Source of the DNA: Bacteroidota bacterium
GTDB taxonomy: Bacteria > Bacteroidota > Bacteroidia > Chitinophagales > BACL12
Length of the DNA: 64,000 nucleotides
Assembly: GCA_016715425.1 (NCBI GenBank)
Contig: JADKAC010000003.1
Span: forward strand, 1 to 64,000
Direction of reading: 5' to 3'
Both the position numbers and the translations under genes were made by a program. A model generated the notes under the pieces. That model was not told the origin of the DNA. It did no database searches and saw only the letters and a list, made by a program, of their open reading frames with translations. Positions 1-8,844 of this stretch are shown in pieces. The stretch's first letter is position 1. Each line of letters begins with the position of its first letter.

Positions 1-239
1 GCGTCATTGAAGTTGCCAGTTTTTGCAATTTGAATTCTACACTCATCTTGGTTTCCTCTACCATCTCCTGATTCGTGAACATTTTTAATGAGTACATAAA
101 ATGTCTTTTTGTTTATTGAAAATCTATAAGGATTATTTCCATCAATAAAAACAACGTTGTCAGAATACAAACGTAAACTATCAATTAATAGATACTTGAG
201 GTCTGAATGATTTAAGATTATTGTATTTCTTACACTCAT
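1..239 (-). CDS. Partial ORF, candidate restriction endonuclease (N-terminal part)
   Basis: An open frame of 79 codons starts at ATG 239-237 and runs off the left edge without a stop. Its start overlaps the stop of the upstream methyltransferase (ATGA overlap, 236-239), the usual sign of translational coupling within one operon. The visible protein begins MSVRNTIILNHSDLKYLLID and continues with a basic/aromatic stretch and GDGRGNQDECRIQI. I do not recognise a catalytic motif in the part shown. The last position of a controller/methyltransferase operon is where the cognate endonuclease is normally found, so that role is inferred from context only. It could instead be an accessory protein. Confidence 0.5.
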   Translation of the reverse strand, partial: MSVRNTIILNHSDLKYLLIDSLRLYSDNVVFIDGNNPYRFSINKKTFYVLIKNVHESGDGRGNQDECRIQIAKTGNFND

Positions 240-1272
240 AGTTTGAAGTATTGTTTTTTAATTTCTTTGGCAAATTGAAAAGCAAGTAATGGTGGTACTG
301 CATTTCCTATTTGTCTCCATTGTTCTTTAAAGCTACCAATGAAAATATGTTTATCCTCAAAAGACTGAATTCTTTTAATTTCATTTATTCGTAAAAATCT
401 ATTTTTCCAATGAAACGGACCCATATTATTTGAATGACTTGCTTGTATTGTCCAAGAAGGTCTATCGGGTGAAAGTTTCAATAAAAAAGACCAATATCTT
501 GAACGCCATACAAAAATTGGTTTTGGATGATTTCTTTCTTTTGTAAAATAAAGATAATTGTCTCCTGCTGGAATTTTCTTTAATATTTCCTTGTGTTTAG
601 AACCTGCCTCCATTTTAGAATCTTCGGGCAAATCAAAATCTATGTCATTTAAAATGTCGCCGCAAGTAACCCACCTTTTTAATTTTGTTTCAGCATTTGG
701 CTTTTCAGTATGGGTTTGCTTTGGAAAAGTAAAATCTGCCATACTTTTTTTGATGCCAATACAAATAAACCTTTGTCTTGTTTGTGCAACTCCAAAGTCT
801 GCCGCATTAACAACGTTATGAAATATTTTATATCCAAGTCTTTCGCTTTCTGCTTCAACTAGTTCTAATGCAGTTTTATGAGGTTTGAATACAAAGCCGT
901 GAACATTTTCAAAAAAGAAAAATTTGGGTTTTAAATCTTGAACTGCTCTAAAATAATTAGATACTGTCATAAAACCATCTTCGTCATTTATTCCTCTTTC
1001 TTTTCCTTTCTATAAAATCTTGATTTTGAAAATGGGGGACAAGGCGGACCTCCAACTAATCCATCAATTTCTTTGTGTGTTTTTTTGATTTTCTTAAAGT
1101 CTATATTTTCAATTGTATCACAAACTATTTCTGCGTTTGGGAAATTAGCTTTCAACGATTCACAAGGCTCTATCCCAAATATCACTTGCAAAAACAGTCT
1201 CAAAACCAGCTTTTCAAAACCAAAATCAATACCGCCAACTCCTGAAAAAATACTTACAATTTTGGGTTTCAT
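236..1272 (-). pseudogene. DNA (cytosine-5) methyltransferase, frameshifted (three indels)
   Basis: This is a C5-cytosine DNA methyltransferase that would modify the operon's recognition site. Motif I (SIFSGVGGIDFGF) and the catalytic PPC loop (LVGGPPCPPFSKSR, Cys about residue 78) lie in the 988-1272 frame. Motif VI (FFENV), motif VIII (DFGVAQTRQRF) and the C-terminal QIGNAVPPLLAF lie in the 236-970 frame. Restoring one A in the A-run at about 1001-1004 joins the frames as KERGINDEDGFMTV. Two further compensating indels near 1210 (a lost G) and 1164 (an extra T on the coding strand) hide a normal AGFETVFASDIWDRACESLK between motif I and motif IV. All three changes are one-base differences in short runs, so decay and sequencing error are both possible. 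The start overlaps the stop of the preceding methyltransferase by one base. Confidence 0.88.
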
Positions 1273-2484
1273 TAAATATTAGAAATTAAGTGGTTTACCA
1301 TTGCTTTACCAAGCAATGCTGGAACAGCATTGCCAATTTGTTTTTGTACTGAACGTCTAGTTCCTACAAAATGGTAATCCTCTGGGAATGTTTGAATGGC
1401 TGCACTTTCGGGAACTCTTAATCTTCTGTTGTTCCAATGAAAAGGACCAACCCAAGGACCAGGTTGGGCAGCAATTGTCCAAGATGGTTTGTTTGGATGA
1501 AGTTTTAAAAGGAAATTCCAAAATCTTTTGTTCGCCAAAAATTTGGGGTTTGGATGTCCGCTTCTTTCTGATAAGGCAAAATAATTTTGCCCTGGGGGAA
1601 TTTGCTTTAATTCTTCATCGTAAGTTTTTCCCTGTTGTTAATTCTTCGGGTTCAAAATATTTATCATTGTCAAATTTTCCAATCCAGTCAATCACATTTT
1701 CATAAGGTAAAAGGTTACTGTTCATCCTTATTTCAATTTCTTCTCCGTGAGTTTTAATAGGATTGCCGATTATACTCTTTTTTGATGCAATAAAAAATAC
1801 TCTTTTTCTTTTTTGGGGCACTCCAAAATCTTGAGCATTCGCTCTATAAACAATAAATTTATAACCTAATTTATCAATAGCTTCTGTCAAGTCTGAAACA
1901 GCATTCGCATTTTTTGGGTGCATCAAACTCTCTACATTTTCCAATAAAAAACCATCAGGTTTTAATTCTTCAACAATACGCAAGTATTGTCCAATCATAT
2001 TTCGAGGGTCTTCGCTTCCAAGTCTATTTTTATGCGTAACCCAGTAACCTGCTTTAGAAAAGGGTTGACAAGGCGGACCGCCAACTAGAATAAGTTTTTC
2101 TGGTTTATTCTCTTTAATTATTTTGGTATAATCCGAAGCAGTCATTTCTTTTATGTCTCTGTGAAAATGTTTTGAATGAGAAAAATATTTATTTGCTTTC
2201 ATCGTAGCAACACTATCTCTGTCAAAATCTAAACTTGAAATAACTTTAGAACCCGCCAATTGAGAACCAATGTCTAATCCACCAGCTCCAGAGAAAAATC
2301 CAATTGTTTGTATTTTGCTATCAATAATTGCATCAATGTTATCGTTTACGGTGTAGCTTTTTTGATTATACTTTATGCCAATAAATTCTTTCTTTTGATG
2401 AATGATAAAATCATCCTCAAAAAGTCTAATCTGCGGTTCTTCAACCAACATCAAAGATTCTTTTGGGAATTTATATTGTAACAT
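1272..2484 (-). pseudogene. DNA (cytosine-5) methyltransferase, single frameshift
   Basis: This is the first of two tandem C5-cytosine methyltransferases. About 60 residues precede motif I (IGFFSGAGGLDIG, residues 61-73). The catalytic GGPPCQPFSKAGY has Cys139, ENV is at 182-184, and motif VIII (DFGVPQKRKRVFF) is at about 219-231. The frame breaks after TTGKNLR at about 1625-1629, where the coding strand has A5. With A4 the protein continues TYDEELKQIPPGQNYFALSE into the 1272-1538 segment, which carries SWTIAAQPGPWVGPFHW and the motif X-like QIGNAVPALLGKA. That C-terminal half resembles the second methyltransferase. The start lies 1 nt after the controller stop. Two C5 enzymes side by side often serve the two strands of a non-palindromic site, which is an inference here. 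Confidence 0.88.
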
Positions 2485-2485
2485 A

Positions 2486-2791
2486 TTAGTGCTTGTCGTT
2501 TTTAATTAAATATTTTACTTTCTGTTCTGCTAAATGAAAAACTTCTTCATCTACATTTTCTGCATAGACCTTGTTTGCAAATTTTTCACTCAACAATTCC
2601 GTTTTCATTTTTTCTAAATCGAGAGAAAATATTTTACAAAAAATTGGTAATTTCTTTTCGTCAAAACTTCTTTTGCCCGTCTCAATTTTACTAAGATTAG
2701 CAGAATCCATATCCAGCATTGCAGCAAGTTTTGTCAAAGTCCAATCTTTGTCCTTCCTTAACTGTCTTACTTGGTCTCCAAAATTTTCCAT
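2486..2791 (-). CDS. XRE-family regulator, candidate R-M controller (C) protein
   Basis: A 101-aa protein with an N-terminal Cro/C1-type helix-turn-helix at residues 6-60 (QVRQLRKDKDWTLTKLAAML, then SANLSKIETGKRSF) and a charged C-terminal tail. It is the first gene of the minus-strand operon and its stop lies one base before the first methyltransferase start. Small XRE proteins at the head of type II R-M operons act as C proteins that time methyltransferase and endonuclease expression by binding a palindrome at their own promoter. A matching palindrome lies at 2813-2829. The HTH family is clear. The controller role is inferred from position and operator. Confidence 0.85.
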   Translation of the reverse strand: MENFGDQVRQLRKDKDWTLTKLAAMLDMDSANLSKIETGKRSFDEKKLPIFCKIFSLDLEKMKTELLSEKFANKVYAENVDEEVFHLAEQKVKYLIKNDKH

Positions 2792-2812
2792 TTCTGATTT
2801 GATTTAAAAATC

Positions 2813-2829
2813 TTGTCAATTGATGACAA
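2813..2829. promoter_or_regulatory. Candidate C-box operator of the R-M operon
   Basis: A perfect inverted repeat, TTGTCA and TGACAA separated by 5 bp, spans the predicted transcription start and overlaps the -7 box by three bases. This position suits autorepression by the adjacent XRE controller. The symmetry and overlap are seen directly. Binding is inferred. Confidence 0.55.
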
Positions 2830-2860
2830 ATATAAGTTCTAGTTTTTGTTTACTGCCAAA
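2827..2860 (-). promoter_or_regulatory. Bacteroidota-type promoter of the R-M operon
   Basis: On the minus strand TATATTTG (2834-2827) matches the -7 consensus TAnnTTTG exactly, and TTTG (2860-2857) lies 22 bp upstream as the -33 element. The predicted start near 2820 gives a leader of about 30 nt to the controller ATG. Confidence 0.55.
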
Positions 2861-3011
2861 TATTTGCGAATATTTTTAGCAATTTCTGTCTTATAGGTGG
2901 CGGGTGGGCTTTGGTGTTGAGTATTGTTATTCGCTGATGTATTTAGTTGAAGCCGATAAGAATTCCGTCCGCTCAGGTGGGTGGGCTGTGTGTTGGCACA
3001 AGGCAGGCTCT

Positions 3012-3056
3012 TTTGCAAGGTTGGCTTTTGTATGTCGGCTTTGTGTGCCTTGCAAA
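3012..3056. repeat. 9-bp inverted repeat
   Basis: TTTGCAAGG (3012-3020) is the exact reverse complement of CCTTGCAAA (3048-3056), with a 27-bp G/T-rich spacer. No T-run follows on either strand, so it is not an intrinsic terminator. Confidence 0.5.
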
Positions 3057-3097
3057 TGTGCCTGACTTGGTGCGTTGGGTCGTGTCGGCAAAGTCTT

Positions 3098-3127
3098 GGA
3101 TGTTCAATTGTTTGCAGGATGTTCAAT
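3098..3127 (+). repeat. 11-bp direct repeat
   Basis: GGATGTTCAAT occurs at 3098-3108 and again at 3117-3127, 19 bp apart start to start, at the right edge of the G/T-skewed island. Confidence 0.5.
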
Positions 3128-3304
3128 AGGGTGACGTACAACTCCCAAATATACGAAACTCCCTATCTAGCAAATAAAAATTGAGCATTCTTGTAAAGTA
3201 CTAATTATCAAAGGGATGAAAACAAAATTGTCAAGAATGCGAAGTTTCGTTTTTTTAGTATTTACTGTAATTTCATTTTTCGGATATACTAAATGCGAAC
3301 CCCC

Positions 3305-3625
3305 TTACTCCAACCCTTCCATTTCATCTATTTTTTTATTTAATTCGAGTGCTTGCGCTTTACTCAGTTTCTGCAAACGCTCCCTTAGGTTTGGTACTGG
3401 ACTGGTTCGCAGGTTTTGTAAGGGGTGGCTCATTTGCTCCTCCACCTTATTATCCGGAATCCATTGAATCAGATCGTTTGGGGTACAATGCAGTTTCAAA
3501 CATATTTTCTCCACTACATCTAATGGTAGGCTGCGCACATTCTTTTTAAGCAACCGATGACTAATTGAAGGCGAAAGCCCTGCTTTTTTGCGCAGAAATG
3601 TATTGGGTTTTTCTATCCCCTTCAT
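3305..3625 (-). CDS. Small XRE-type helix-turn-helix protein
   Basis: A 106-aa protein with an N-terminal Cro/C1-like HTH of the compact HTH_26 kind: FLRKKAGLSPSISHRLLKKN, then LPLDVVEKICLKLHCTPNDL, where the tryptophan of LIQW closes the domain. The C-terminal half is charged and probably helical (RERLQKLSKAQALELNKKID). It sits alone on the minus strand, 18 nt downstream of the hairpin that ends porV. Its transcription may therefore depend on read-through from porUV or on a promoter buried in that gap. The target is unknown. Confidence 0.75.
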   Translation of the reverse strand: MKGIEKPNTFLRKKAGLSPSISHRLLKKNVRSLPLDVVEKICLKLHCTPNDLIQWIPDNKVEEQMSHPLQNLRTSPVPNLRERLQKLSKAQALELNKKIDEMEGLE

Positions 3626-3642
3626 TATAAAAGCCTTAAAAC

Positions 3643-3675
3643 AAAACAGGCATCCCGATTTGGAATGCCTGTTTT
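3643..3675. terminator. Intrinsic terminator behind porV
   Basis: AAAACAGGCAT (3643-3653) pairs perfectly with ATGCCTGTTTT (3665-3675) around an 11-nt loop. On the minus strand the stem is followed by a T-rich stretch (TTTTGTTTTAAGG). It lies downstream of porV and just upstream of the XRE start at 3625. Confidence 0.75.
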
Positions 3676-3721
3676 GTTTGTTGCCACATAGTTACCCGAA
3701 GGGAACGTTGTGGTAAAGTAT

Positions 3722-4918
3722 TTATTCCGTAGGTGCTGCTGCCGGAGTTTTTAATGCGTTGAAATCAAATATTAAAGTAAATCGCAAGGTATTATCCAAT
3801 GGATTTTGTCCTTGTGAGGATGGTACTAAGTAGGAGAAGTCAAGTCCAAATACATTATATCTTAATCCCAAACCAAGTGTAAAATACTGACGGCCACCTT
3901 TTGTCGGGTGCTCATAAAAATATCCTGCTCGCACTGAGAACAAATTGTTGTACCAATATTCAATACCTGTAGAAATCATTACCTCATGTAGCTCTTCTTT
4001 AAATCCACCGGGAGCATCGCTGAAAGAACTAAACATGCCGGAGATAGTGCTTTTCTGCTTGTAATCGTAAATGCCGTCATTGTCCGCATCTGTTGTGTCT
4101 GGTGTTGGCACTAATAATTTATTGAAGTCCAGAGTAATGCTCAACTGATTGTAATCGTCGAAATTAATTCCCCAAGTAGCTCCCAGCCCGAGGTTGGTAG
4201 GCATATAATCTTTTTCTACACTGCTGGTATATGTAAGTTTATTACCGATATTGGAAATGCTGAAACCGGTATTGAAATAAGAATCTTTTTTATTCACTTT
4301 AAAGTCAGTGGTATAGAACATGGATAAATCGGCAGCAATACCATTGGCAGCTTTTACAGGTACCCCATTTACAAACTGACCTGTTGCTAAATTGGAATAC
4401 ACATATTTTAAATCCAAACCAACACCAAGGCTTTCGGCCAACTTACGGGAATAAGCCACATCAAAAGCAAATTCATTTGGTCTGAAATCCTGAAGTATTT
4501 GTCCGTTCTGATCGGTAAAGGTGATATTCCCAAGAGAGAAATAGCGCAATCCGGCGGCCACCGTTTGCTGATCATCAATTTTAAAGAAACTGGAAACACT
4601 TGCCAGATAAATATCATTCACCAGATTACTCAGCCAGGGAGTATAAGACAGCGCCAAACCGGATTTATCTTCAATAAAAGAAAGCTTAGAGGCATTCCAG
4701 AAAATGGAATTGGCATCTGGAGTAATGGAAACACCGGCATCACCCATAGCCGCACTGCGCCCATCGGGAGTAATGCGTAAAAATGGAACTGCGGTGGTAA
4801 CGGTGTTTAAATAATCTTCACCTGTTCCGGAAGTGGGGATGGTTATTTGCCCAAAGGCTGTATTGCCCATTATTGATACAAGGGCAACTAAAATTAAGGT
4901 TCTGTTTTTTTGAAACAT
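3722..4918 (-). CDS. porV: T9SS outer-membrane protein PorV (LptO)
   Basis: PorV is an outer-membrane beta-barrel of the type IX secretion system. It shuttles cargo to the PorU sortase on the cell surface. The mature protein opens with the family hallmark VPFLRITPDGRSAAMGDAGV and NSIFWNASKL, and ends in barrel strands (YNVFGLDFSYLVPSS, LRFTLIFDF). I chose ATG 4918 over an in-frame codon 33 nt upstream because MFQKNRTLILVALVSIMGNTAFGQ is a clean signal peptide. It follows porU closely on the same strand, so the two are probably one operon, closed by the hairpin at 3643-3675. An internal aspartate-rich DTTDADNDGIYDY stretch looks like a calcium-binding loop, which is an inference. Confidence 0.95.
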   Translation of the reverse strand: MFQKNRTLILVALVSIMGNTAFGQITIPTSGTGEDYLNTVTTAVPFLRITPDGRSAAMGDAGVSITPDANSIFWNASKLSFIEDKSGLALSYTPWLSNLVNDIYLASVSSFFKIDDQQTVAAGLRYFSLGNITFTDQNGQILQDFRPNEFAFDVAYSRKLAESLGVGLDLKYVYSNLATGQFVNGVPVKAANGIAADLSMFYTTDFKVNKKDSYFNTGFSISNIGNKLTYTSSVEKDYMPTNLGLGATWGINFDDYNQLSITLDFNKLLVPTPDTTDADNDGIYDYKQKSTISGMFSSFSDAPGGFKEELHEVMISTGIEYWYNNLFSVRAGYFYEHPTKGGRQYFTLGLGLRYNVFGLDFSYLVPSSQGQNPLDNTLRFTLIFDFNALKTPAAAPTE

Positions 4919-4956
4919 TGGTATAAATTGGGTTGCAAATTTACAAATCATATTGT

Positions 4957-7900
4957 TTAACGAAGAATTACTAATTTTTGAAACTCAACAGCCTTGGCAT
5001 TATCCGAAGCAGCTTTTACACTCAGCTTATAAACATAAACTCCACGACCAATAAGATCTCCGTAATTATCCAGACCATCCCAACCAATGCCATCCACACG
5101 GTAACTCTCAGTATTTACTTGCTGCAATATGGTTTTCACCAGCTTGCCGCTTACGGTAAATATTTCAACCTTTACATCCAGTATATCACCCGGCCTGTTG
5201 TGTTCAAACCAAAATTCAGTGTAGGTAGTAAACGGGTTGGGATAATTCAGCACATGATCCAGTGCCAGTTTAGCATTCTCGGCAACTACAAATTCCGTAT
5301 AACCTTCGCCGGAATTATTATACACATCCCAGGCAGAAACTGTAATTGAATGTCGTCCGGCCTCTAATGCACGGAGGGGATAATTCACAACGCCCTCCTG
5401 ATAACTATCCAATTCAGATTCATAATAATCGTTGAGAGAATACCCTTGCGTTTCATCGTTAAGCAAGGCAATGATGTCGTGACCAATACCATTTCCGGCG
5501 GTATTTATTCCGTTTTCGTCAATGAGCTTTATGTAAAGAACAGGGTTCTCGTCGGTTAATCCTCCAAAAACAAATTTTTCGTCGTTCATGTAAACGCTCA
5601 CCTTAGGGCCTGTATTGTCTGTAGTAACAGAATCAGCCGTACCGCCAATAATTACATTTTGTTCGTAACCAGCAGCATCTTCAAAACCATTATCGGCATA
5701 ATAACTCAGTTTACCATTGCCAAACAAATAGGAAATATCCTTTGGTACAATGAAGGTATATTCAAATGTACCATTCGTTACACTTGCCTTTCCTTTATAG
5801 ATAGCATTTTTCTGAAGTGAAAAAGTATATAGACTGCTTTTGCCGGGGTCGTTTACAAGCGTGGTTACATTTAATGGTTTATCATACACCGTTGGATACA
5901 CAATTCCATTGAAATCATTTAAAATTTCTCCCGCAGTATTTCTAACTTCTCCTTTAATAGTTACTTTTTCCAAAGCTTTTAATGTATCAGCCGCAACAAT
6001 AATTGGAATATTATTTACTTCCGTAGTTACCACATTATACTTAGGATAATTTAAAGTAAGCGCCGGATCGCCCAGCAATAAAAACTTGCGATTATTAACT
6101 GCCTGTGAAGAAGTTCCTGACGAATTATTTTTACCTGCTACCAATGCATCACTTAACACAGGCATTACACCATCCACTTCTTCAAAAATGCTATAGAAAA
6201 AATTACTGGACAAAATATAATTTGCATTTGCATACACAATGCGTACAGTGGTAACTAACCCCACACCTCCACCTTGATTTTTTAATAAAATAATTTCACC
6301 TGCAGAGTTTTTTTCCGGATTATCAAATCTGGAAAACGAACAAGTTGCAGTAACGAAAAGTGGAAGCTTATCAATATTTGTCCAGCTATTAATATCATCC
6401 ACACCCAACACTCTTTCTTGCGCCCAATTTTGCTCGTTGCCATGTCCGGTCCAGTTCATTATAAATGTTCCCTGAAAAATCTGATTATTTAAATCGCTGT
6501 TTGCCTCCGGATATCTTTGACCACCGGCACCGGGGATTTGTTTATATGCATCAAGATAAATTTTATTGATATTGTATAAAGGATGATTATCAGAAATCCA
6601 AATTGCAATATCATCTCCATCATCAATATGCGTATTGCCATCTTCATCATCTGCAACAAAGCATAATGTATTGCGCCAGTTGCCAAATGTATTCGGCGAT
6701 TTGTAATTAATAATTTTAGAAACTACATCTTGGGCTTCAGAAACTGAATTCACAGGAAATCTGCCGATACCAATGTCTAATTTATTTATTTCAGAACTCA
6801 TATCACCACCTTCATCTTCATCTAAAAATCCAACAAAATCATCTGTTGGGAAAGTATTAATCTGATTAATAGATTCATAACTTTCAAAAGTGGGAACACG
6901 ATTGGTGTTTTCGGATTCGGATATTTTTATATTTTTATAATCATAAGAAGCATCACCACATAACAATAAATATCTCGGCAATAAAGAAGCATCACTTCCG
7001 GCACGATCATAAAACATGCGCATCATATTTCGAATTGCTGTTAAGTCGGGAGTACCTGATGAAAATTCATTATACACTTGACCAATAGTAACTACCAAAG
7101 TATCATATCCATTTTCATCATAATGGAAAGCAGCAAGTTCTCGTGCTTGATTAATATAATCCGGATAGGTTACGATTACATAGTCGGGTGCATTTGTGCT
7201 GTTATGAATATTTTGATTTGCAACCGTACCTGCAAATGTAATTTGAGAAGAAGGAAATGCATTGGATGTTTGCAATAAAGCAAATTTTTTCAATGTATCT
7301 GAAGGCAGAGTAAAATCAATTTTCCCATCAGTATATAAATATGCTTGTGATTTAATATTTAATGGATCGGTTACGTCCCACAATAAAAGATTATCGGGTG
7401 ATGAAATAAGATATTGGGTGATGTTTCCTGCACCAATTACATCTCTGTCTTTAAATAATAATTGCGCACTATTATATTGCAGTGCACAACGCACTGTTGC
7501 TTCAATATAATCGACCCAGCCTTTGCTTCCACCCGGTCCTGAAAAAGTGATATTAAAACTTAATGAAGACGTTGAAGTAGGAATAAATGGGGTGTAAGTA
7601 GTATATGAATTTGCATAATTATTTTCTGTGCTTTCCGGTGTCAATGCAATAGAAACAGAATTGGAATATCCACTTCCATTAATTGAAAACGTAGAAGATC
7701 CGGCGCTGCTTTTTGCTGCAAAAAAATAACGGATATAAGCAGTTTCACTTGTTTTAATATTTGCAATTGTTGCAGAATATGTTTTTGCATTACTGAAATT
7801 ATCAAGTGGTGTATCAAACCATTGACGACCGGAATTAATTAAGTTCACCACATCATTATCCCACACCTGATTATAATCATAAGAATTACTTGTTTGATTT

Positions 7901-8832
7901 GGAGCTGATGCAGAATTGGGCTGATTAGTTATTGTTTTAAAAGTGCCTCTATTGGTAGTAATAAAATAATAATTCAGATTTGAGTAAATATGTTTTGTGA
8001 ATTTATATTCTCCGGTAGTTGAATTATAATTCCATTTATTTGGCGGCATACCATAAAATAAAATATAATCGCCATCATCAAAAGATCCATCATCCAAACC
8101 AAAACGATATAAAGCAAGCTCTGTAATATCATCATAATTATTCGTTGCATTTGCTTCGGGCAACATACCACCTGCCTGACCAAAAACTCCGAGTGTTGCA
8201 GTATTTAAAGTAGAGATATTAATACCAATTGATTCCAAAAATGCTTTATCAATTTTATAAACACCTTCATTGGCTATTCCAATTTTAAACCATGTGCCAT
8301 CTCTTAAAAAAGAAGCATTGGAATATTCATGTTCCGCACCACCTTGTTCACGAGAAGTAGATGCCGTGTTTTTTACAACTACTCTCAATTTAAAGCTCAC
8401 TAATTTTTCATATCCCCCATTGAAACCATTTTTCCGGATAGGAATAAAATAAATATCTAATGATGGATTCTTTTTAATTGTAGATATTGTGTATTGTGGA
8501 GTAATCTGAGCTTTAACCGGCAAATTCAATAATTGCCGGGATTGAGATAAAGGCGCATACACCGCATCAAAGATTTCAATTTCAACATCACCATAACTAC
8601 TGATATTAAAATGCTCGGCAAATAATGGAAGAAAAACATCTCCTTCTGTTTCCATCACCGCACCTTTAAAAGACCACATTTCTTTATAGATCAATGGGTC
8701 ATCTACATAAATCTTCTGTGGCACGTCATACCATTCTAATTGCCTTTCAATTGTAAATTGATTTTGCGCAAATACAGATAATGCGGTAAAACACGTTAAA
8801 ATTGCAGTTTGAAAAATCCGGATAAACTTCAT
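4957..8832 (-). CDS. porU: T9SS C-terminal signal peptidase / sortase PorU
   Basis: A very large gingipain-family (C25) cysteine protease that removes the C-terminal sorting signal of T9SS cargo and links the cargo to a surface glycolipid. The catalytic His lies in NWTGHGNEQNW (codon 6444-6442) and the catalytic Cys in FVTATCSFSRFDNP (codon 6342-6340). The C-terminus (YPNPFTTYTEF to VEFQKLVILR) is itself sorting-domain-like, as usual for PorU. ATG 8832 is preferred because it gives the signal peptide MKFIRIFQTAILTCFTALSV followed by FAQ. An upstream in-frame ATG at 8904 would overlap the divergent porP gene. It is followed by porV. Only about 12 nt would separate this start from the porP start. 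Confidence 0.96.
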   Translation of the reverse strand: MKFIRIFQTAILTCFTALSVFAQNQFTIERQLEWYDVPQKIYVDDPLIYKEMWSFKGAVMETEGDVFLPLFAEHFNISSYGDVEIEIFDAVYAPLSQSRQLLNLPVKAQITPQYTISTIKKNPSLDIYFIPIRKNGFNGGYEKLVSFKLRVVVKNTASTSREQGGAEHEYSNASFLRDGTWFKIGIANEGVYKIDKAFLESIGINISTLNTATLGVFGQAGGMLPEANATNNYDDITELALYRFGLDDGSFDDGDYILFYGMPPNKWNYNSTTGEYKFTKHIYSNLNYYFITTNRGTFKTITNQPNSASAPNQTSNSYDYNQVWDNDVVNLINSGRQWFDTPLDNFSNAKTYSATIANIKTSETAYIRYFFAAKSSAGSSTFSINGSGYSNSVSIALTPESTENNYANSYTTYTPFIPTSTSSLSFNITFSGPGGSKGWVDYIEATVRCALQYNSAQLLFKDRDVIGAGNITQYLISSPDNLLLWDVTDPLNIKSQAYLYTDGKIDFTLPSDTLKKFALLQTSNAFPSSQITFAGTVANQNIHNSTNAPDYVIVTYPDYINQARELAAFHYDENGYDTLVVTIGQVYNEFSSGTPDLTAIRNMMRMFYDRAGSDASLLPRYLLLCGDASYDYKNIKISESENTNRVPTFESYESINQINTFPTDDFVGFLDEDEGGDMSSEINKLDIGIGRFPVNSVSEAQDVVSKIINYKSPNTFGNWRNTLCFVADDEDGNTHIDDGDDIAIWISDNHPLYNINKIYLDAYKQIPGAGGQRYPEANSDLNNQIFQGTFIMNWTGHGNEQNWAQERVLGVDDINSWTNIDKLPLFVTATCSFSRFDNPEKNSAGEIILLKNQGGGVGLVTTVRIVYANANYILSSNFFYSIFEEVDGVMPVLSDALVAGKNNSSGTSSQAVNNRKFLLLGDPALTLNYPKYNVVTTEVNNIPIIVAADTLKALEKVTIKGEVRNTAGEILNDFNGIVYPTVYDKPLNVTTLVNDPGKSSLYTFSLQKNAIYKGKASVTNGTFEYTFIVPKDISYLFGNGKLSYYADNGFEDAAGYEQNVIIGGTADSVTTDNTGPKVSVYMNDEKFVFGGLTDENPVLYIKLIDENGINTAGNGIGHDIIALLNDETQGYSLNDYYESELDSYQEGVVNYPLRALEAGRHSITVSAWDVYNNSGEGYTEFVVAENAKLALDHVLNYPNPFTTYTEFWFEHNRPGDILDVKVEIFTVSGKLVKTILQQVNTESYRVDGIGWDGLDNYGDLIGRGVYVYKLSVKAASDNAKAVEFQKLVILR

Positions 8833-8844
8833 CTGATAAAAACT

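Larger units (their letters stand above)
2870..3130. other. G/T-skewed intergenic island with repeats
   Basis: This gene-free stretch between the R-M operon and the next XRE gene is much richer in G and C than the surroundings and strongly strand-skewed: the plus strand is G/T-rich and the minus strand is C/A-rich. It contains a 9-bp inverted repeat (3012-3020 and 3048-3056) and an 11-bp direct repeat (3098-3108 and 3117-3127). The rest of 2792-3304 holds the operon promoter and otherwise unremarkable AT-rich sequence. A structured RNA, a recombination site or a dispersed intergenic repeat are all possible. I cannot tell which. Confidence 0.4.

Noticed and set aside
2839..3141. 100-codon minus-strand ORF over the G/T-skewed island
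   Set aside because: Its Thr/His/Gln/Pro-rich sequence reflects the skewed composition and repeats. It also covers the -33 element of the R-M promoter.
4978..5349. 123-codon plus-strand ORF inside porU
   Set aside because: It is antisense to the conserved C-terminal domain of porU, with no coding features.
8809..8844. Longer N-terminus of PorP and matching longer N-terminus of PorU (to 8904)
   Set aside because: Both extensions overlap the divergent gene. For PorU, only the shorter start gives a standard signal peptide.
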